In this document: one piece after another, positions 1 to 11,835 of the stretch | Numbering within the stretch: the stretch's first letter is position 1 | How the letters are laid out: every line of letters begins with the position of its first letter | Assembly (NCBI GenBank): GCA_028023455.1 | Contig: JAQFVV010012423.1 | Location: 8,786,269 to 8,850,268, forward strand | Length of the DNA: 64,000 bases | Direction: 5' to 3' | Origin: Epiperipatus broadwayi | Lineage: Eukaryota > Onychophora > Udeonychophora > Euonychophora > Peripatidae | Notes under the pieces: generated by a model | Databases searched by the model: none | The model's input: only the letters and a program-made list of their open reading frames with translations | Told to the model about the DNA's origin: nothing | Position numbers and translations under genes: made by a program

Positions 1-936
1 CACACCACTTGATGGTGCTGTTTCTATGCAAAATCACAGAGATATGCTGTTTACAAGGCCACTCATAGATCTTACTGCCTGCAAACTGTTCAAACACTTG
101 TTGATGAAGTCAAGACTTTCCAAACATTGCTAGCATTTGAATGTTAGCAGATACATGTTGTGACAGTCTATATACCCATTAGCATTAACTATTTAACGGC
201 ATATGATATGAGAGTATCTGTAGTTGTAATCACGAAAAGTGTAACAGTATGCAGTTCAAAGTTTTTCATTTTAAATATATTGTAATTTGTATGAGTAACT
301 ACAAATTATAGCTATTTGTAAAATGTCCCTAATTTCCTTGTTAGGTGGCACAATTTAATAAATGAGGGGTGTAAGTCATAATTCAGCAAAGTTCATGCGT
401 AAGTCATGCAATTTGTGAGAAGTTTTCCATGAAATGTTATTGTTTGTGTATATATGAAATCAAAGTTCCTTTTTTTTGTTTTTCAAATATTATTTTAAAA
501 ATAACATTTTATTTTTTTTAAAATCAAATAATGAAAATCCAAAAATAAAAATATTTTCTAAAAAAAAGCATATTATATGTATTTGTTTATGAATAAAAAT
601 AAATGTTTTTAAACCCCCACTAAATCCAAAAAAAAAAAAAAAGAAAAATGTTTTAATATTAAAAAAAAAAGACAGAAGGTTTTAAAAACAAACAAACAAA
701 AAAAAAGACCAAAGGTTTTAAAAACAAAAAAAAAAGTTATATTTGTTTTTAAAAAATTAAAATAAGCCCAGTAAAAAAACAAAACAGTTATAGATTTATT
801 TTGAAAAAAAAAAAATGTTAAAAAAAAACATGGTAAAAAAAACAAAAAAATTTTTAAAAAAATTCTATCTTTTTTTTTTTTTAAAAAGCCCAGTAACATT
901 ATATCTATTTGTTTTGCAATAGTAACAGCACCATCA
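1..936. repeat. Imperfect inverted-repeat pair around A/T homopolymer tract
   Basis: The first ~35 bases (with TTGATGGTGCTGTTT and TGCAAAA) recur in inverted orientation at about 905-940 (TTTTGCAAT, AACAGCACCATCATG). The segment between is mostly A and T homopolymers and has no credible coding region. It could be a foldback or MITE-like element cut by the window edge; the arms are imperfect, so this is tentative. Confidence 0.4.
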
Positions 937-3900
937 TGCGATGTGGATCGACTGAAGTTGTAAAATCAAAGATTCTGATCAGGGTTAATCTTATTCATAA
1001 TTAATCTTTTAAAAAATGTAAAAACAAGTCTCAGCTTTGGTTAAAATAAATTAAAAATTGATTATAATCAAAAGAACAAGAATGCCATTACAAAAAAAAA
1101 ACTTTTCAAACTAAAATACTTTGTTCAAAAAGGATTAACTTTTTTTTTTTTAAATTTAGAATATTTTTTTATAAGATTAAAAGTTTTCTTGCCTTTAATT
1201 ACTTAAAAAAAACAAGTGACCAAAAGAAAACTATTTAAAAAAAATAAAATCTATTAAAAAAATAGAAGTGGCAAAAATTTAAAACATAACTGTGTATGTG
1301 TGCTATTGCATGTGCTCTTATATACAAAGCTTTTAAATAGTTTTCTTTTAAAACTTTATTAAAATGAAAGTTGGCTTTATTTTTGTGATGAAACTTTTGA
1401 ATTGGATAGAGCATCTGATTCAACTGCTCCAACATGTAATGAAAAAAAATAATAAAAGCATTCCTGTGCTTTTTTTAAAAAAAAACTTGAAACATTTAAA
1501 AAACCTCCTACAAAAACTCGGCTGAATGTTTGCCCTGCACTGTCTAAAATAATATTTTACTAAAATACTTCTCCATTCTCATAATTCATGTATACAATTT
1601 TTTTAAAAAACAACAACAAACAAATATGTCCCATTACTGTAAATCTAAACTCCATAACCTTTGTCAGGCAGTTCTTTTTCTCTTTTAATTAGTTTTCTGA
1701 TATAGGCTACTTTCACTCTCCTGTCTTTTCTTTGCTTATAATTTTTTTTCGTATCCCTTTCACATTGTTTTATGTTCTGACTCGTATACCTGAAAATTCT
1801 TTTGTCCGGCAAAACTCCACATTTCTTTAAACTTCTCATTATAACAATAAGATTGCTCTATAAATAGCTACCTTATAATCATATTCCTTAATCTTTCCCT
1901 TAACACTTTTCTTTATTTTATATCCATGTTCAAAATGAACAGCTACTTTAATCACTCATTTATAGTCTCCTGTAGAAACTTTATCACAGAATGTCTAAAA
2001 CAACCAATAAATGGAAACAATCTTAGTAGTACAAATATAGAACTGCCATCTAGTGCCCATCGATTACTCAAGCTTACAATAGAATAGAATACAAAAAATA
2101 AAATAAAATACTGGATAATAAAAGTTACATTAACATTCTCATTAAAAAAATATGATCATTAGAATCTTTTTTCTTACTTTATAATTTTGTTTTAAATTTT
2201 CTTACTTGTATTTATAAAAGTTATATATATATATAATAACAGTCAGAGTGGATCATGAAGTTTCCAGTCTTACCACATCTGCACTACAGGGTGCTACTAA
2301 ATTATTCAAACCTAGAAAATTTATAGAGTAGGCAGATACGCACTATTAAAGATCCAACTTCTACATAGATATTTTTCACGACCATCAGCCCAAGTCACTG
2401 GCTCATGGAGTAGCAGAGGTTTAAAACATTTATTAAATATATTTATTTTAATAAAAAATAATAAAAGCAATCATTGTCAGTATTAATAACACAAAAAAAG
2501 ATTTTATTGATGTATATATAAGTAACAGCACACAAACTTAAAAAAAAATTATTATAAAAGAAATTATGTTTGTTTCATTATTATTTACTATTATTTTTAT
2601 TTGGTTTAACTTTTATTTTTAATCTTAGAAATGTTGAGTATAAATGAGCTACCCAGATGACACACTTAAAAGACTTTCAAACATTTGATTCCAGGCTAAA
2701 AGTTCGCAGCCACCCCAACGCTCACTTCCAGTTATATATCAGCAACCAATGCAATGTGAACATGTTAGCATAGAATCACACCAACAGGAATGTGCATCTG
2801 AACAGCATGATATTATTTGAAGAAACATGACCTTTGTCAGTACAGGAATTTACGTCTGTCTGGCGAAGAAATCATGCATGTAATATAATAAAAGAATAAT
2901 GCTTTGTATGGATGGGAGAGTGGTCTATCTTGCCGTGCTTATCCTCCCAATACATAGAGCTGGAATGGCTCAATAGTGCAGGAAATACGTCTGCATCCAT
3001 TTCAATGGTATGACTACCTCTTTGTGTCCATGCATTCAGTTGGACTCATCACCCTATGTGTTAATACACTTCACATTACATTGATGTAAACGTCCATATA
3101 TCTCTCCACCAGCATTGACACAACTACGAAACAAATAGTCTGAAATCAAAACTCCCTTTAAAACTAACATATTTAAACGAGTTTAGCAATCATCTACATT
3201 CAACTAACATTTAAATAATTTTATTAATTTAATTCTAAAAAAAAAATCTTTAGTTTAAGGTTTTAAAATCATTTTTAGATGACATATTATATTTAACTAA
3301 TTTTACTACAAATACTACTTGACCTATTTTTTCTTTCTTTTAAATTCAATAATGCACAAATAATGATATATATTTCTATTTTTAAATTTAAGTTTGCAAT
3401 CGCAAACCTTTACCCTATTACAAACAGATATTAAGCATGAATAAATAAAAGAAAAACAATACATATTTTAAGAGATTACGTTTCAAACTTTAGATAAGAC
3501 TTTTAAAATTTCAAAGTTTATAAAAATAAAGTTCAGATTTGGTCAAAAGAGAAAGTCTATAATCCATCTTTACAGGAAAGTAAAGTTCGGAGATTTTAAA
3601 TTAAAGAGTTTATAGTTCATTTTTATCAATAATGTATACTTTTCTTTCTTTCTCTGTGCTCGTTTTTTCGCGATGAAGATCTAATATACGCAAGGGCCCT
3701 TTTCTTGCAGATGATGATGATTTATGAAGTTTGACAAGGATTTCAGCATATGGCACCAGTGGTTCGATCCTGGGATCCGTGAAGATGAAAGCTACCTTTG
3801 GCCGGCCGAACTGAAGGAAGCACGATGAAGCGGATTATATTCTTGGTGACGGCGATAATAACTTTTAAAATTTTTATTTTTACTTTCAGCAAATACAAAT

Positions 3901-4846
3901 GAATTCAAACTTTAATTTTCTAATTTTCTCTAATTAATTATTTCTTTTGAATTCTTCCTTTTATAGTCCTGAGGCATCTTATCTCTGGAATGCATGAATC
4001 TATCAAACATATTTCATATCTATATTTTATTGGTTAATTCAGTTTGTGGCCAAGCAGATTTTGGGTTTCTGGCTACATGGATTTTTCCACTGAGGTCTGT
4101 GTCTATATATTTGGGCGGGAAAAGCAAGTCTTTTGTTTCTATTCCCCGACCCTTATCTCTTTCGTAATCATCTTTTCAATGGTCATTTTGCCCTAAGGAT
4201 CTGTTTGTAATTTTTATTTTTAAGATTAAAAACTATCTTCGTTATTTTTAAAATCAAAAGGTTTTTTTTATTATATTTTATTTAAAGATTAGAATCTTTG
4301 CTTCGATTCTATAATTTTTTTAAAACTTATCTTATTTCAATATTTAAATCAAACATATTAATAAATTAATAATTCATTATTTGTGCATTTTGAACGTTCA
4401 TGCTTTTAATTCAGTATTAGATATTTACAAAAACATTAAGTATTAGAATTTAAATGTAACGCATATATATATATATATATCCCGTTACAATATATATATA
4501 TATATTAATTTTATTTATGCTAATTATATAATTTTTATTCAGTTTAATTATAATGCTGAGAAATTGAACATTAATTGAATTAATATTATTATTTGTTCCT
4601 TAAAAAATGTTTAAGCATTAGGCATCAAACATCCCCTAAACAACCACATGATATTTTTTTCCAAAATTTATATATTATATAAGTGATGGTATAAAAACGT
4701 CATTAAAATTTACTGCATAAAATTATCATATTAAAACTTATTATAAACAAATTTATTATTTTATATAATAAAATGAGTTTTTGAAAACTTATTAAATCAC
4801 ATATTTAATATACAACAAACTTTTGACAAAGAAAGAAAAAGTATAC
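937..4846. other. Intron or 3' flank without recognised gene
   Basis: Apart from the basic segment at 1645-1839, I see no gene. Two patches are GC-richer than their surroundings. At about 2670-3150 I could not identify anything. At about 3650-3850, TGGTTCGATCCTGG near 3758 resembles an internal B box, but no convincing A box precedes it. (TA)n tracts occur at about 2225-2237 and 4463-4505. The last SULT exon (GDWKN) was looked for here and not found. Confidence 0.5.
1645..1839 (-). other. Unidentified Lys/Arg-rich open segment, 64 codons
   Basis: A short minus-strand open frame encodes a strongly basic peptide starting MRSLKKCGVLPDKR and ending KEKELPDKGYGV. Its composition is more protein-like than the surrounding AT-rich intron, with many KR clusters and few homopolymers. 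Basic tails of this kind end some large transposon proteins, but I do not recognise a family. It lies between SULT exon D and the window edge, on the host gene's strand. It may be a transposon scrap or chance; no splice context supports a host exon. Confidence 0.2.
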
Positions 4847-5012
4847 CTTTACGAATGAAACTTCCTTGATGTACCATGTATTCATCCATATTAACTTTTT
4901 TATTATCTTTCATTTTAGAAAAGCTGGTGTGATCCACAATTTTTTTTATCTGCTCATCTGACAGATTTTTACCAATAAACTTGGCAACTGTTTGAACAAC
5001 TGAAGTGATATC
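4847..5012 (-). CDS. Cytosolic sulfotransferase, penultimate exon D (HTSF...FIRKG)
   Basis: The exon follows a polypyrimidine-TTTTTTCAG acceptor and reads 55 codons: DITSVVQTVAKFIGKNL, then LSDEQIKKIVDHTSF, then a region ending HQGSFIRK plus one base of a Gly codon, before a GTATAC donor. K.(I/V)A.FLGK.LSDE.I..IV.HTSF..MK is a classic SULT signature, and FIRKG is the loop whose Arg-Lys-Gly binds the PAPS 3'-phosphate. Length is 166 bp against 181 bp in mammalian SULT1 as I recall; the gap is in the variable stretch between MK(D)N and the RKG loop. It ends in phase 1, so the next exon should begin with two bases and encode GDWKN..T. No such exon is visible in 1-4846, so it is likely beyond the window edge. 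Together the four exons cover about 199 of roughly 290 residues. Confidence 0.9.
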
Positions 5013-5929
5013 CTGAAAAAACAACAACAACAATAATAATAAGGAATCTGGAAAAAATATTTGTTGGCTCATAAACTCTCATGCCAAAAAGTATTGTGAT
5101 CAAGTAATAAAAAACACTTGAGGGTTTGCCATTGCTTTCCACTTAACTCTTAACAAAAAATATTATTTTATACACATTCAACATATATATAGTAATAAGA
5201 ACTCACTGTTAATCATGATAGACAATGATTATTTATCTAGATTGATCATTTATATAATTATAAACATAAATAATGCTTCTGGTTTGCATATGCATTATTC
5301 TGCAAAAATATATATTTTGTCAGTATGCCTAAAGATTATTAATATTGGATTTGATGATGATCATCAAACCTTCCATTCCCTATATAAATATTTACATAAG
5401 GCACCCTGGTTATATTTCCTGATTTCCATTCAACCAAATCCTATTTCAGAGCGCTATATATAACATTCATTCATAAGAATTTTAACTTAATTATCTATAT
5501 TCAAGCCCACTTTCAGTTAAGAATGATTCTATATATATATATATATATATATTATCATCATCACAGTTTACTTGCTAACAATCCTACTTTTCTCAGCTCA
5601 AAACACGAGTGCTTAACTTAAATGAGAATCGATGTGTGTACATTGCAGATGAGATTTCTGAGAAAATGATACATAACTACCAAATACACACTGACCTCTA
5701 GCAGCTCAATGGACCAGTCGTTGCTCAAATCATATCACCTTTGAAACAATAAAATATTCACTTTTAATCTGGAATTTCGCCTCAAAATGATTTTAAACAG
5801 ACTGTAAGTACTAATTTTATTAATCTGCACTTTTACATTTGTTTTTTAAAAATTTACATTCACTTTAAGCTTGATTTAGATCCCACCCTGATTGAGTTGA
5901 TTAACATCATCTCCTAACGTTCATGGCTG
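5013..5929. other. Intron sequence, nothing recognised
   Basis: AT-rich sequence with a (CAA)/(TAA) run next to the exon D acceptor and an (AT)10 tract near 5531-5552. Short open frames here have low-complexity composition and no family resemblance. Confidence 0.5.
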
Positions 5930-6127
5930 GCCTACAAGGCTCCAAGCCTTCAACAACTAACATGGAAGAGGGGGGTGAATTACTTCAAAAATCTATAGTG
6001 GATAGTCAGGGGAAAAAATATATATAAACATTTAAATTTCCCAATAACAAAGCAAAACAAATCAAATAATTTATCAAAAGCAAAATGCTGTGTTTCTAAA
6101 ATAAACACCAGCGCATTGAACGATAAA

Positions 6128-8308
6128 ATGTTAAAACTTGGCAAACAAACACGAAGGGAAAACGACAAGAATAAGTTTCTTCATACCAAAGAGAAAACAC
6201 TTAAAACAGAAGGAAACCCTTTACAAGACCCTTCTGATAGAAAATTAACTCCTCACCACATTGTTAAATCAACTTTAAATGAAAAACAAAAATTTTTTTT
6301 AGCCAAACATAAAATCTGCAGCGGCAAAAATACGCAAAAAGCAACTCAAATCAGAACAACGCGATCAGTTAATGTCAATCATGCGAATGTTATAGAATAC
6401 AATACCATGAAGAGTTCTATCAAGCAAATTAATCTTTCTGCAAACAAGAGAAAAAATTATGAACCCAGTTTCACATCAATGCTTGTGCCTGAAAACAAAA
6501 CAAAAAACCCTGATCACACTAGTAGTGAAGAGTCTACAGACATCAGCTCTTCCTCTGAAATAAAGCAAAACATTGGATATTTCAAACATCAAGATGATAA
6601 TCACAATTCCAATAAAACAACAAATGAACAATTTAAGCAATCACAAAGATATATAACTAAACCAGATTATACACAAAAAGATAATATAACAGCCAACACT
6701 TATGCAAACATTGTAAAATCCAACAATAATGACAAATCAGTAACAGGAATCATAAAACACAATTCAAATAATCTGCAAGACAATAATGAAGCCACACAAC
6801 AATTGATTGAGTTGATGGGGGAGTTGGATGAGGCATCAGACACAGGAATGTTTATACATGAGCCATCAAACAGTTCTCATGACCAACTCAATAATCATCA
6901 GCTTTATACTGAAACAGTTACCAAATTCAATGAAGCCATGCCACAAGGATTACTAAAATCTTTTGCTATCTTCAATGATGAAGCCTCACTCATTCTATCC
7001 ACTACAGACCACTTACTAAGATTATTCCCTTTTCCAACCAGTAAACTCTTCGACCTGCTAAAAGCCCAAGATCTCTGGAAAGTTATTCAAAGGGTATCAT
7101 ATCACCCCAACCCTCATTATATAATCCTCCAATTTACAAACATCATGTCAAAACAAGCTTTTAAAAATAAATATAGGATACTTGATAACAGATACCTAAT
7201 TACCATCAATCCAAACATAGTCCGTGACACTTCAATAAGTGGCAGGGTAAAAAATTGTGGTCTGGGATTCAATATTTCTGACTTACAAAATCTTCTAATG
7301 CCTTATGGGCAAATCACTTCTTTTAAATATCTTAGGGTCCCTGGAATACAAGAAGTTCTGCAAAACATAGCACTCTTTCGAATTACATTAAAAAAAGGAA
7401 TAGTGCCATTAAATATCCCCCCCCCTACAATCCATATTGGAAGAGTGCCTCTTTTCATCTCATTCTGGGGAGTAGAATCGCAATGTTTCGAATGCAGGAA
7501 GATGGGACACCTGCTGTGCAACTGCCCATCCAGACAATGCACCTCTTGCGGTACCTTTGCGGGTCGGTCACATCAGTGTGGTTCAAAAGAAGAGCATATA
7601 CAAGAACAACAAAACATGCAACAAACAAAACCTGAAATAGAACAAAATCGAGATATAAATTTAGAGCATGAGACTTCTATCAAGCTGAAAACATATAATC
7701 ATTCAACAAATGATTCTCATCAAAACAACATAAAAAATCAAAACCAATGCCAAGACACCAACCCACTGGTGTGCCACCAAACATGTCAAAACAAGACAAG
7801 CAAAACTTATTTCTCTTCAACAGACACTTGTTCTGACTTTGAGCAAAAAGAAATGGATGCTGAAACTAGGCAAGAAGAAACTGCAAGCCTCACAGAGTCT
7901 GGGCCTGACCATGTCCCTAAACCCTTCATCACACCATGCAAAAGGAAAAAGCACCGCAACAGAAACACACAATCCACCACCTTTGTTCACAACAATAACA
8001 ATAGTGAAAATATCAATTTAAATGAGACCACCTCAACCTCTGATGACATACAGTGCAATGCCAGTCCCAACTATAAAAAATGGAAAGATGAATCCCTAAA
8101 ATCAGATAATGACAATACATCAAACTCATATCATACCCAACCTGAAGCTAATACCTCTGGGCAAATAGCCCCCCAAGATTTAACATTATGGATCCCATCA
8201 ACTGATCCTGAAGTCTGCCTAATGCAAAAAGACAACCAGCTCACTGCAAGTATTCTAGCTAATGAACAAGAAACCAAGCAACCTACTTCAAAATGTCATT
8301 CACAATAA
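6128..8308 (+). CDS. LINE ORF1 protein with CCHC zinc knuckle (nucleic-acid chaperone type)
   Basis: The first ATG is at 6128; the open frame continues slightly upstream from a TTG. The ~726-residue product is Asn/Gln/Ser/Thr-rich and disordered for about 260 residues. A globular part follows at roughly residues 265-460 and resembles the RNA-binding region of Tx1-type ORF1 proteins (KAQDLWKVIQRVSYHP, LPYGQITSFKYLRVPG-like text). A zinc knuckle comes next, CFECRKMGHLLCNC (C-X2-C-X4-H-X4-C) at about residue 457, with a second Cys/His cluster CTSCGTFAGRSHQCG. The tail is again disordered with a basic patch (CKRKKHRNRN). ORF1 overlaps ORF2 by 16 bp in another frame (8293-8308). The frame is intact although ORF2 is broken. 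ORF1 proteins bind the element's RNA in the particle that carries out target-primed insertion. Confidence 0.75.
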   Translation: MLKLGKQTRRENDKNKFLHTKEKTLKTEGNPLQDPSDRKLTPHHIVKSTLNEKQKFFLAKHKICSGKNTQKATQIRTTRSVNVNHANVIEYNTMKSSIKQINLSANKRKNYEPSFTSMLVPENKTKNPDHTSSEESTDISSSSEIKQNIGYFKHQDDNHNSNKTTNEQFKQSQRYITKPDYTQKDNITANTYANIVKSNNNDKSVTGIIKHNSNNLQDNNEATQQLIELMGELDEASDTGMFIHEPSNSSHDQLNNHQLYTETVTKFNEAMPQGLLKSFAIFNDEASLILSTTDHLLRLFPFPTSKLFDLLKAQDLWKVIQRVSYHPNPHYIILQFTNIMSKQAFKNKYRILDNRYLITINPNIVRDTSISGRVKNCGLGFNISDLQNLLMPYGQITSFKYLRVPGIQEVLQNIALFRITLKKGIVPLNIPPPTIHIGRVPLFISFWGVESQCFECRKMGHLLCNCPSRQCTSCGTFAGRSHQCGSKEEHIQEQQNMQQTKPEIEQNRDINLEHETSIKLKTYNHSTNDSHQNNIKNQNQCQDTNPLVCHQTCQNKTSKTYFSSTDTCSDFEQKEMDAETRQEETASLTESGPDHVPKPFITPCKRKKHRNRNTQSTTFVHNNNNSENINLNETTSTSDDIQCNASPNYKKWKDESLKSDNDNTSNSYHTQPEANTSGQIAPQDLTLWIPSTDPEVCLMQKDNQLTASILANEQETKQPTSKCHSQ

Positions 8309-11300
8309 CGTCACTCAATGTCAGGGGGCTTAACTCCAAAGACAGGGCGTTTGCTATCTCACATTGGTTCAAACTCCAAAAACCAGATATACTTTGCTTA
8401 TCAGAAACTAAGCTTCATCTTCACACAGACCCCATGATAATAAAAACAATTGAGAGCTTTGGTTACTTTATATACTCATTCTCCATCTCAGCTACCACTG
8501 GGGTTGCTCTTATCATCAATAGAAATTCAATTATTGACTTCTTCAAAATCCTGAACATAGATACCAATTGCATTATTGCTACTATACAAATCCGGGGTTT
8601 TCTGTTCACTCTTATCAATGTGTATCTGGTTAAAGATGAACAAATAGTTCACAAAGTTATACATAATATAAACATAGCAATTAAATCGAACCCTAGCCCA
8701 ATTATCTGGCTTGGTGATTTCAACCACACTTTTGACCATTTTGAGAAAAAATATTTAAAGATGGTTGCTAGAAGCATACACAGTGGGAAAGCACTCTTTC
8801 ATGAAGGAGCATTCTCTTTCTATACCAGAAGTACTCACTCGCTCATAGACCTCATATTCTACTCTCCTGAAATGATCTCGTTCATAGATACACAGCTCTG
8901 GCTTATTGCCTTTTCAGATCATCTTGCTGTTCAAGCTACCATCAAATTGCAACCACAACTTCATACATCAACCAACCTCCCCCGGACGATGAGATTACTC
9001 AACAGGCACAATGTGCCCCTTCCCCAATTAATCTCAGATATATACATCACCTTTCAGGAACAGAAGATATGGAATCTACCAGCATTACAAGGATGGAATA
9101 CATTTATAACCACAACACAAAAGTTTATTAACCAATACAATAGATACCAGAAAGGGCCATTAAGATTACTCTCAGAACTTGATCGGATTACATCTGAACT
9201 GAAAAGCATCCAAGTTACAGAACATAACATCCCACAAATTCTACTCCTAAAACATACATATAAACAAACCAGAATGACTCTTGTGGAATATTCGTATTAA
9301 GCGAGCATGCAATTATCTGGAACAACAAGATTGTTGGACTCCAGGTTATATCAGATGGGCTCTCAGGTCAGGAAAAAGAAATCACACACCCTCCTCTTTG
9401 TGCCTTGACAGTATTACTTACTCTGGCATCAGTATGCTTAACAAAATTAGGGATTATTATTCCACCAAACTGCAGCCCATTGGAACTGTTACCAGATGAC
9501 ACAAATTTGTGAAAGACTCAAATAACTCTCACAGCATTACTGAAGCTGATATCATCTCCAAAATTAAAAGCCTGCCTGAACACACTCATCCTGGCATGCA
9601 TGGAATTCCTAGATTTTTTTCTGTTACACTTGGAAAAATTTACCATACATGTTACAAGGAGAATCATTGATCTCTTAGCCACTGATAGCCTACATCTTCC
9701 AGGGATCTATCCTATATCAGTGGTCCCTTTCATAAAAAAGAAAGATCTACCTGTAGACTTAAATAACATTAGGCCAATATCCATGGTTACTCACCTAATC
9801 AAAATTATTGAAAGCATTATAAAAGATAAAATTCAAGAGAAAATCATATCAAAACTTTCCAGGCATCAATATGCTAAGAGGGGTTCATCGACTGGTGATG
9901 CTGTAAGCCAATTTCGACTCCTTGTTGATCATATCCATAGAACAAAATAATCCCGGCCAGTTGCAGTCCAACTAGACTTTGCCGGAGCTTTTGACTCTGT
10001 CCGAATATATGTACTACTTGGTGAACTAGAGGTTCTTCAGGTTCCTTTGGCATACATTCAGATCACAAAGAATCTCCTAGCAAATCGAGAGATTTTTTTC
10101 TCTAAATGGGAGAATTGCCCCTGGGTTCAAACCCTGCATCTCCATTCCCCAGGGCTCCCCATTAAGTGCTCTCCTCTTTATAATCTATATAAATCCCTTG
10201 CTTTTGAGCATTGAGGATGCACTCCCTGGGATCTCCATCCCTCTTCTTAATGAAAACATCTCCCACATCTCCTACATGGATGATGTAATGGTGTTTCTTA
10301 AATCACATGAAGAAATAAACATTCTTGAAAGCCTATTACAGCACTATGCTCAGATGCATGGGCTTACCATTAACAGGAACAAATCGGCAATTTGGAATAT
10401 CAAAACAGCTAACAGCATAACAGGTTCATTACAAGCTATGCCTCAGACTTTCTTGGGATTCAATATGTCACTATCCCCTACAGCAATGAGGATGGAAACA
10501 CAACGAAGACTACTAAACAAAATAGACATCACCATAACATGCCTCTCAAGAATATATATATCCACATTTGGAAAGGTTTCACTTTTAAACTCCCTCATAC
10601 TTCCCAAGATTATATATTATCTTGCGGGTTTTAAACCAACAGAAGCTTTCATTAAAAAAGTAGAATCCCACTGTCTGTGACTCTGTAGAGGTGGGCACAG
10701 ATCATTTATCAGCCTGCGCACCCTTCAAAAGCCAAGAGACATGAATGGACTGGGACTGCATTCAATACAGGTATTCGCAATACAGAGAACTTACAATATG
10801 ATCCATAAACTTTATTCTGATTGCAGGACCTTCCAATGTCTGCTTCCCAAAGAGCAAGTGCTTCCCACTGATAGACCACCCCCTCAGAGGTTTACTCCCA
10901 TCTGGCTTCAAATACAGATCTCATACATTTTTACACACATAGCACCTTCTGCGTCCATGTTCAATTCAAAAATAACCTATTGGGAAGCCTTCAACCTATC
11001 CAACTCAAATACCCAGAAGGCACACACTTATCTCCCCATCGACATAAACAAACTGCGCAAACTAGCCTGTAGATTGAAACTAGCACCTAAACACACAGAC
11101 TTCCTTCTCAAAATTAACCTTGGTAGCCTCTCCACTGCTATATTTCTTAATAGAAGAGGCTTCCGCATAGATCCCATATGTTGTCTCTGTCTTTCCAGCC
11201 CAGAAGATATGGACCATATCCTTCGCCTTTGTCCGGTCTGGCAAGGACTAAGACAAAACTTCCAGAAACACATTGATCTAACATCTCTTGAAGGGGTTTT

Positions 11301-11535
11301 AAATAGAGGCATTTTTGCTTAAATCAGGCTTGCCACCTACATAAACTTTGCCATCTGGTTGACCAGATGCAAGGTGATTTTTCAAAAATTACCGCTTAAC
11401 GAAATCAATAACTGCTTCCTCAGCATAATTAAAAATATCCAAGAAACGGACAAGAGAGAGGCCGATCCATACCTGGCCATACTAACCTGGGAATTCACAA
11501 CTGGTCTAAACAGCACCTTTACAACCAACCCCTAA
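8293..11535 (+). pseudogene. LINE ORF2: endonuclease, reverse transcriptase and C-terminal zinc finger, frame-broken
   Basis: The ATG at 8293 starts an intact endonuclease part (8293-9300): ITSLNVRGLNS, the SETK glutamate, WLGDFNHTFD and FSDHLAVQ give the expected Asn, Glu, Asp/Asn and Asp-His catalytic positions. Frameshifts near 9290 and 9500-9600, a TAA at 9948, a shift near 10160, a TGA at 10678 and a TAA at 11320 break the rest. Reverse-transcriptase pieces remain in order: NNIRPISMV, GSSTGDAV, LDFAGAFDSV, then SYMDDVMVF (YMDD in place of the commoner LINE YADD) and FLGFNMS. The C-terminal finger CCLCLSSPEDMDHILRLC follows, and the frame ends at TAA 11533-11535. The element can no longer move. 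The last ~60 residues (LTRCKVIFQ...) match a second scrap at 48789-49067, so the family has more copies. Confidence 0.85.
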
Positions 11536-11835
11536 ATAATTTATATGAAAATATCTATTATGATTTAATATCTTATTATGATTTAATAAAACCCTCCAAC
11601 CATAACTTGCCAAAACAGGGTTTACTAACAAAGGTATTTCGTTATAGACTAGATGAATAATATTCACCTTGCATCCACAGGCTAAGTTCTTCACTATCAT
11701 TCATTTTATATTCTACTGACTTTTGGATCATTTCTTCTTTGTATATACCACCCTGTAACCTCGTCTAGTTATTTCTTGTTATCTTTTTATTTTTATTTTT
11801 TTTTGTAATCACTTATAGGTCAAATAAAATTATCT

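Larger units (their letters stand above)
5930..11830 (+). mobile_element. Two-ORF non-LTR retrotransposon, Tx1/L1-like, decayed
   Basis: A near full-length LINE in antisense to the host gene. It carries ORF1 with zinc knuckles and a longer broken ORF2 with an apurinic-type endonuclease, reverse transcriptase and a C-terminal Cys/His finger. The edges are estimates: the 5' leader seems to start near the GC-richer text around 5930, and the 3' end is placed at the AATAAA-containing tail near 11822. No clear target-site duplication was found. Tx1-like placement rests on the RRM-like fold plus CCHC layout in ORF1 and the endonuclease text (NVRGLNS, GDFN); clade assignment is an inference. Confidence 0.75.

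Noticed and set aside
609-899. 96-residue Phe/Lys-rich minus-strand frame
   Set aside because: It is a translation of A and T homopolymer runs and not protein-like.
2240-2290. Minus-strand DWKLHDPL after a GCAG as the last sulfotransferase exon (GDWKN)
   Set aside because: The frame needed after exon D (phase 1) reads DVVRLETS-stop and not GDWKN; the DWK frame has a stop just before it and ends too soon.
3750-3775. GGTTCGATCCTGG as the B box of a tRNA gene
   Set aside because: No A box at the right distance and no cloverleaf; a tRNA gene is not supported.
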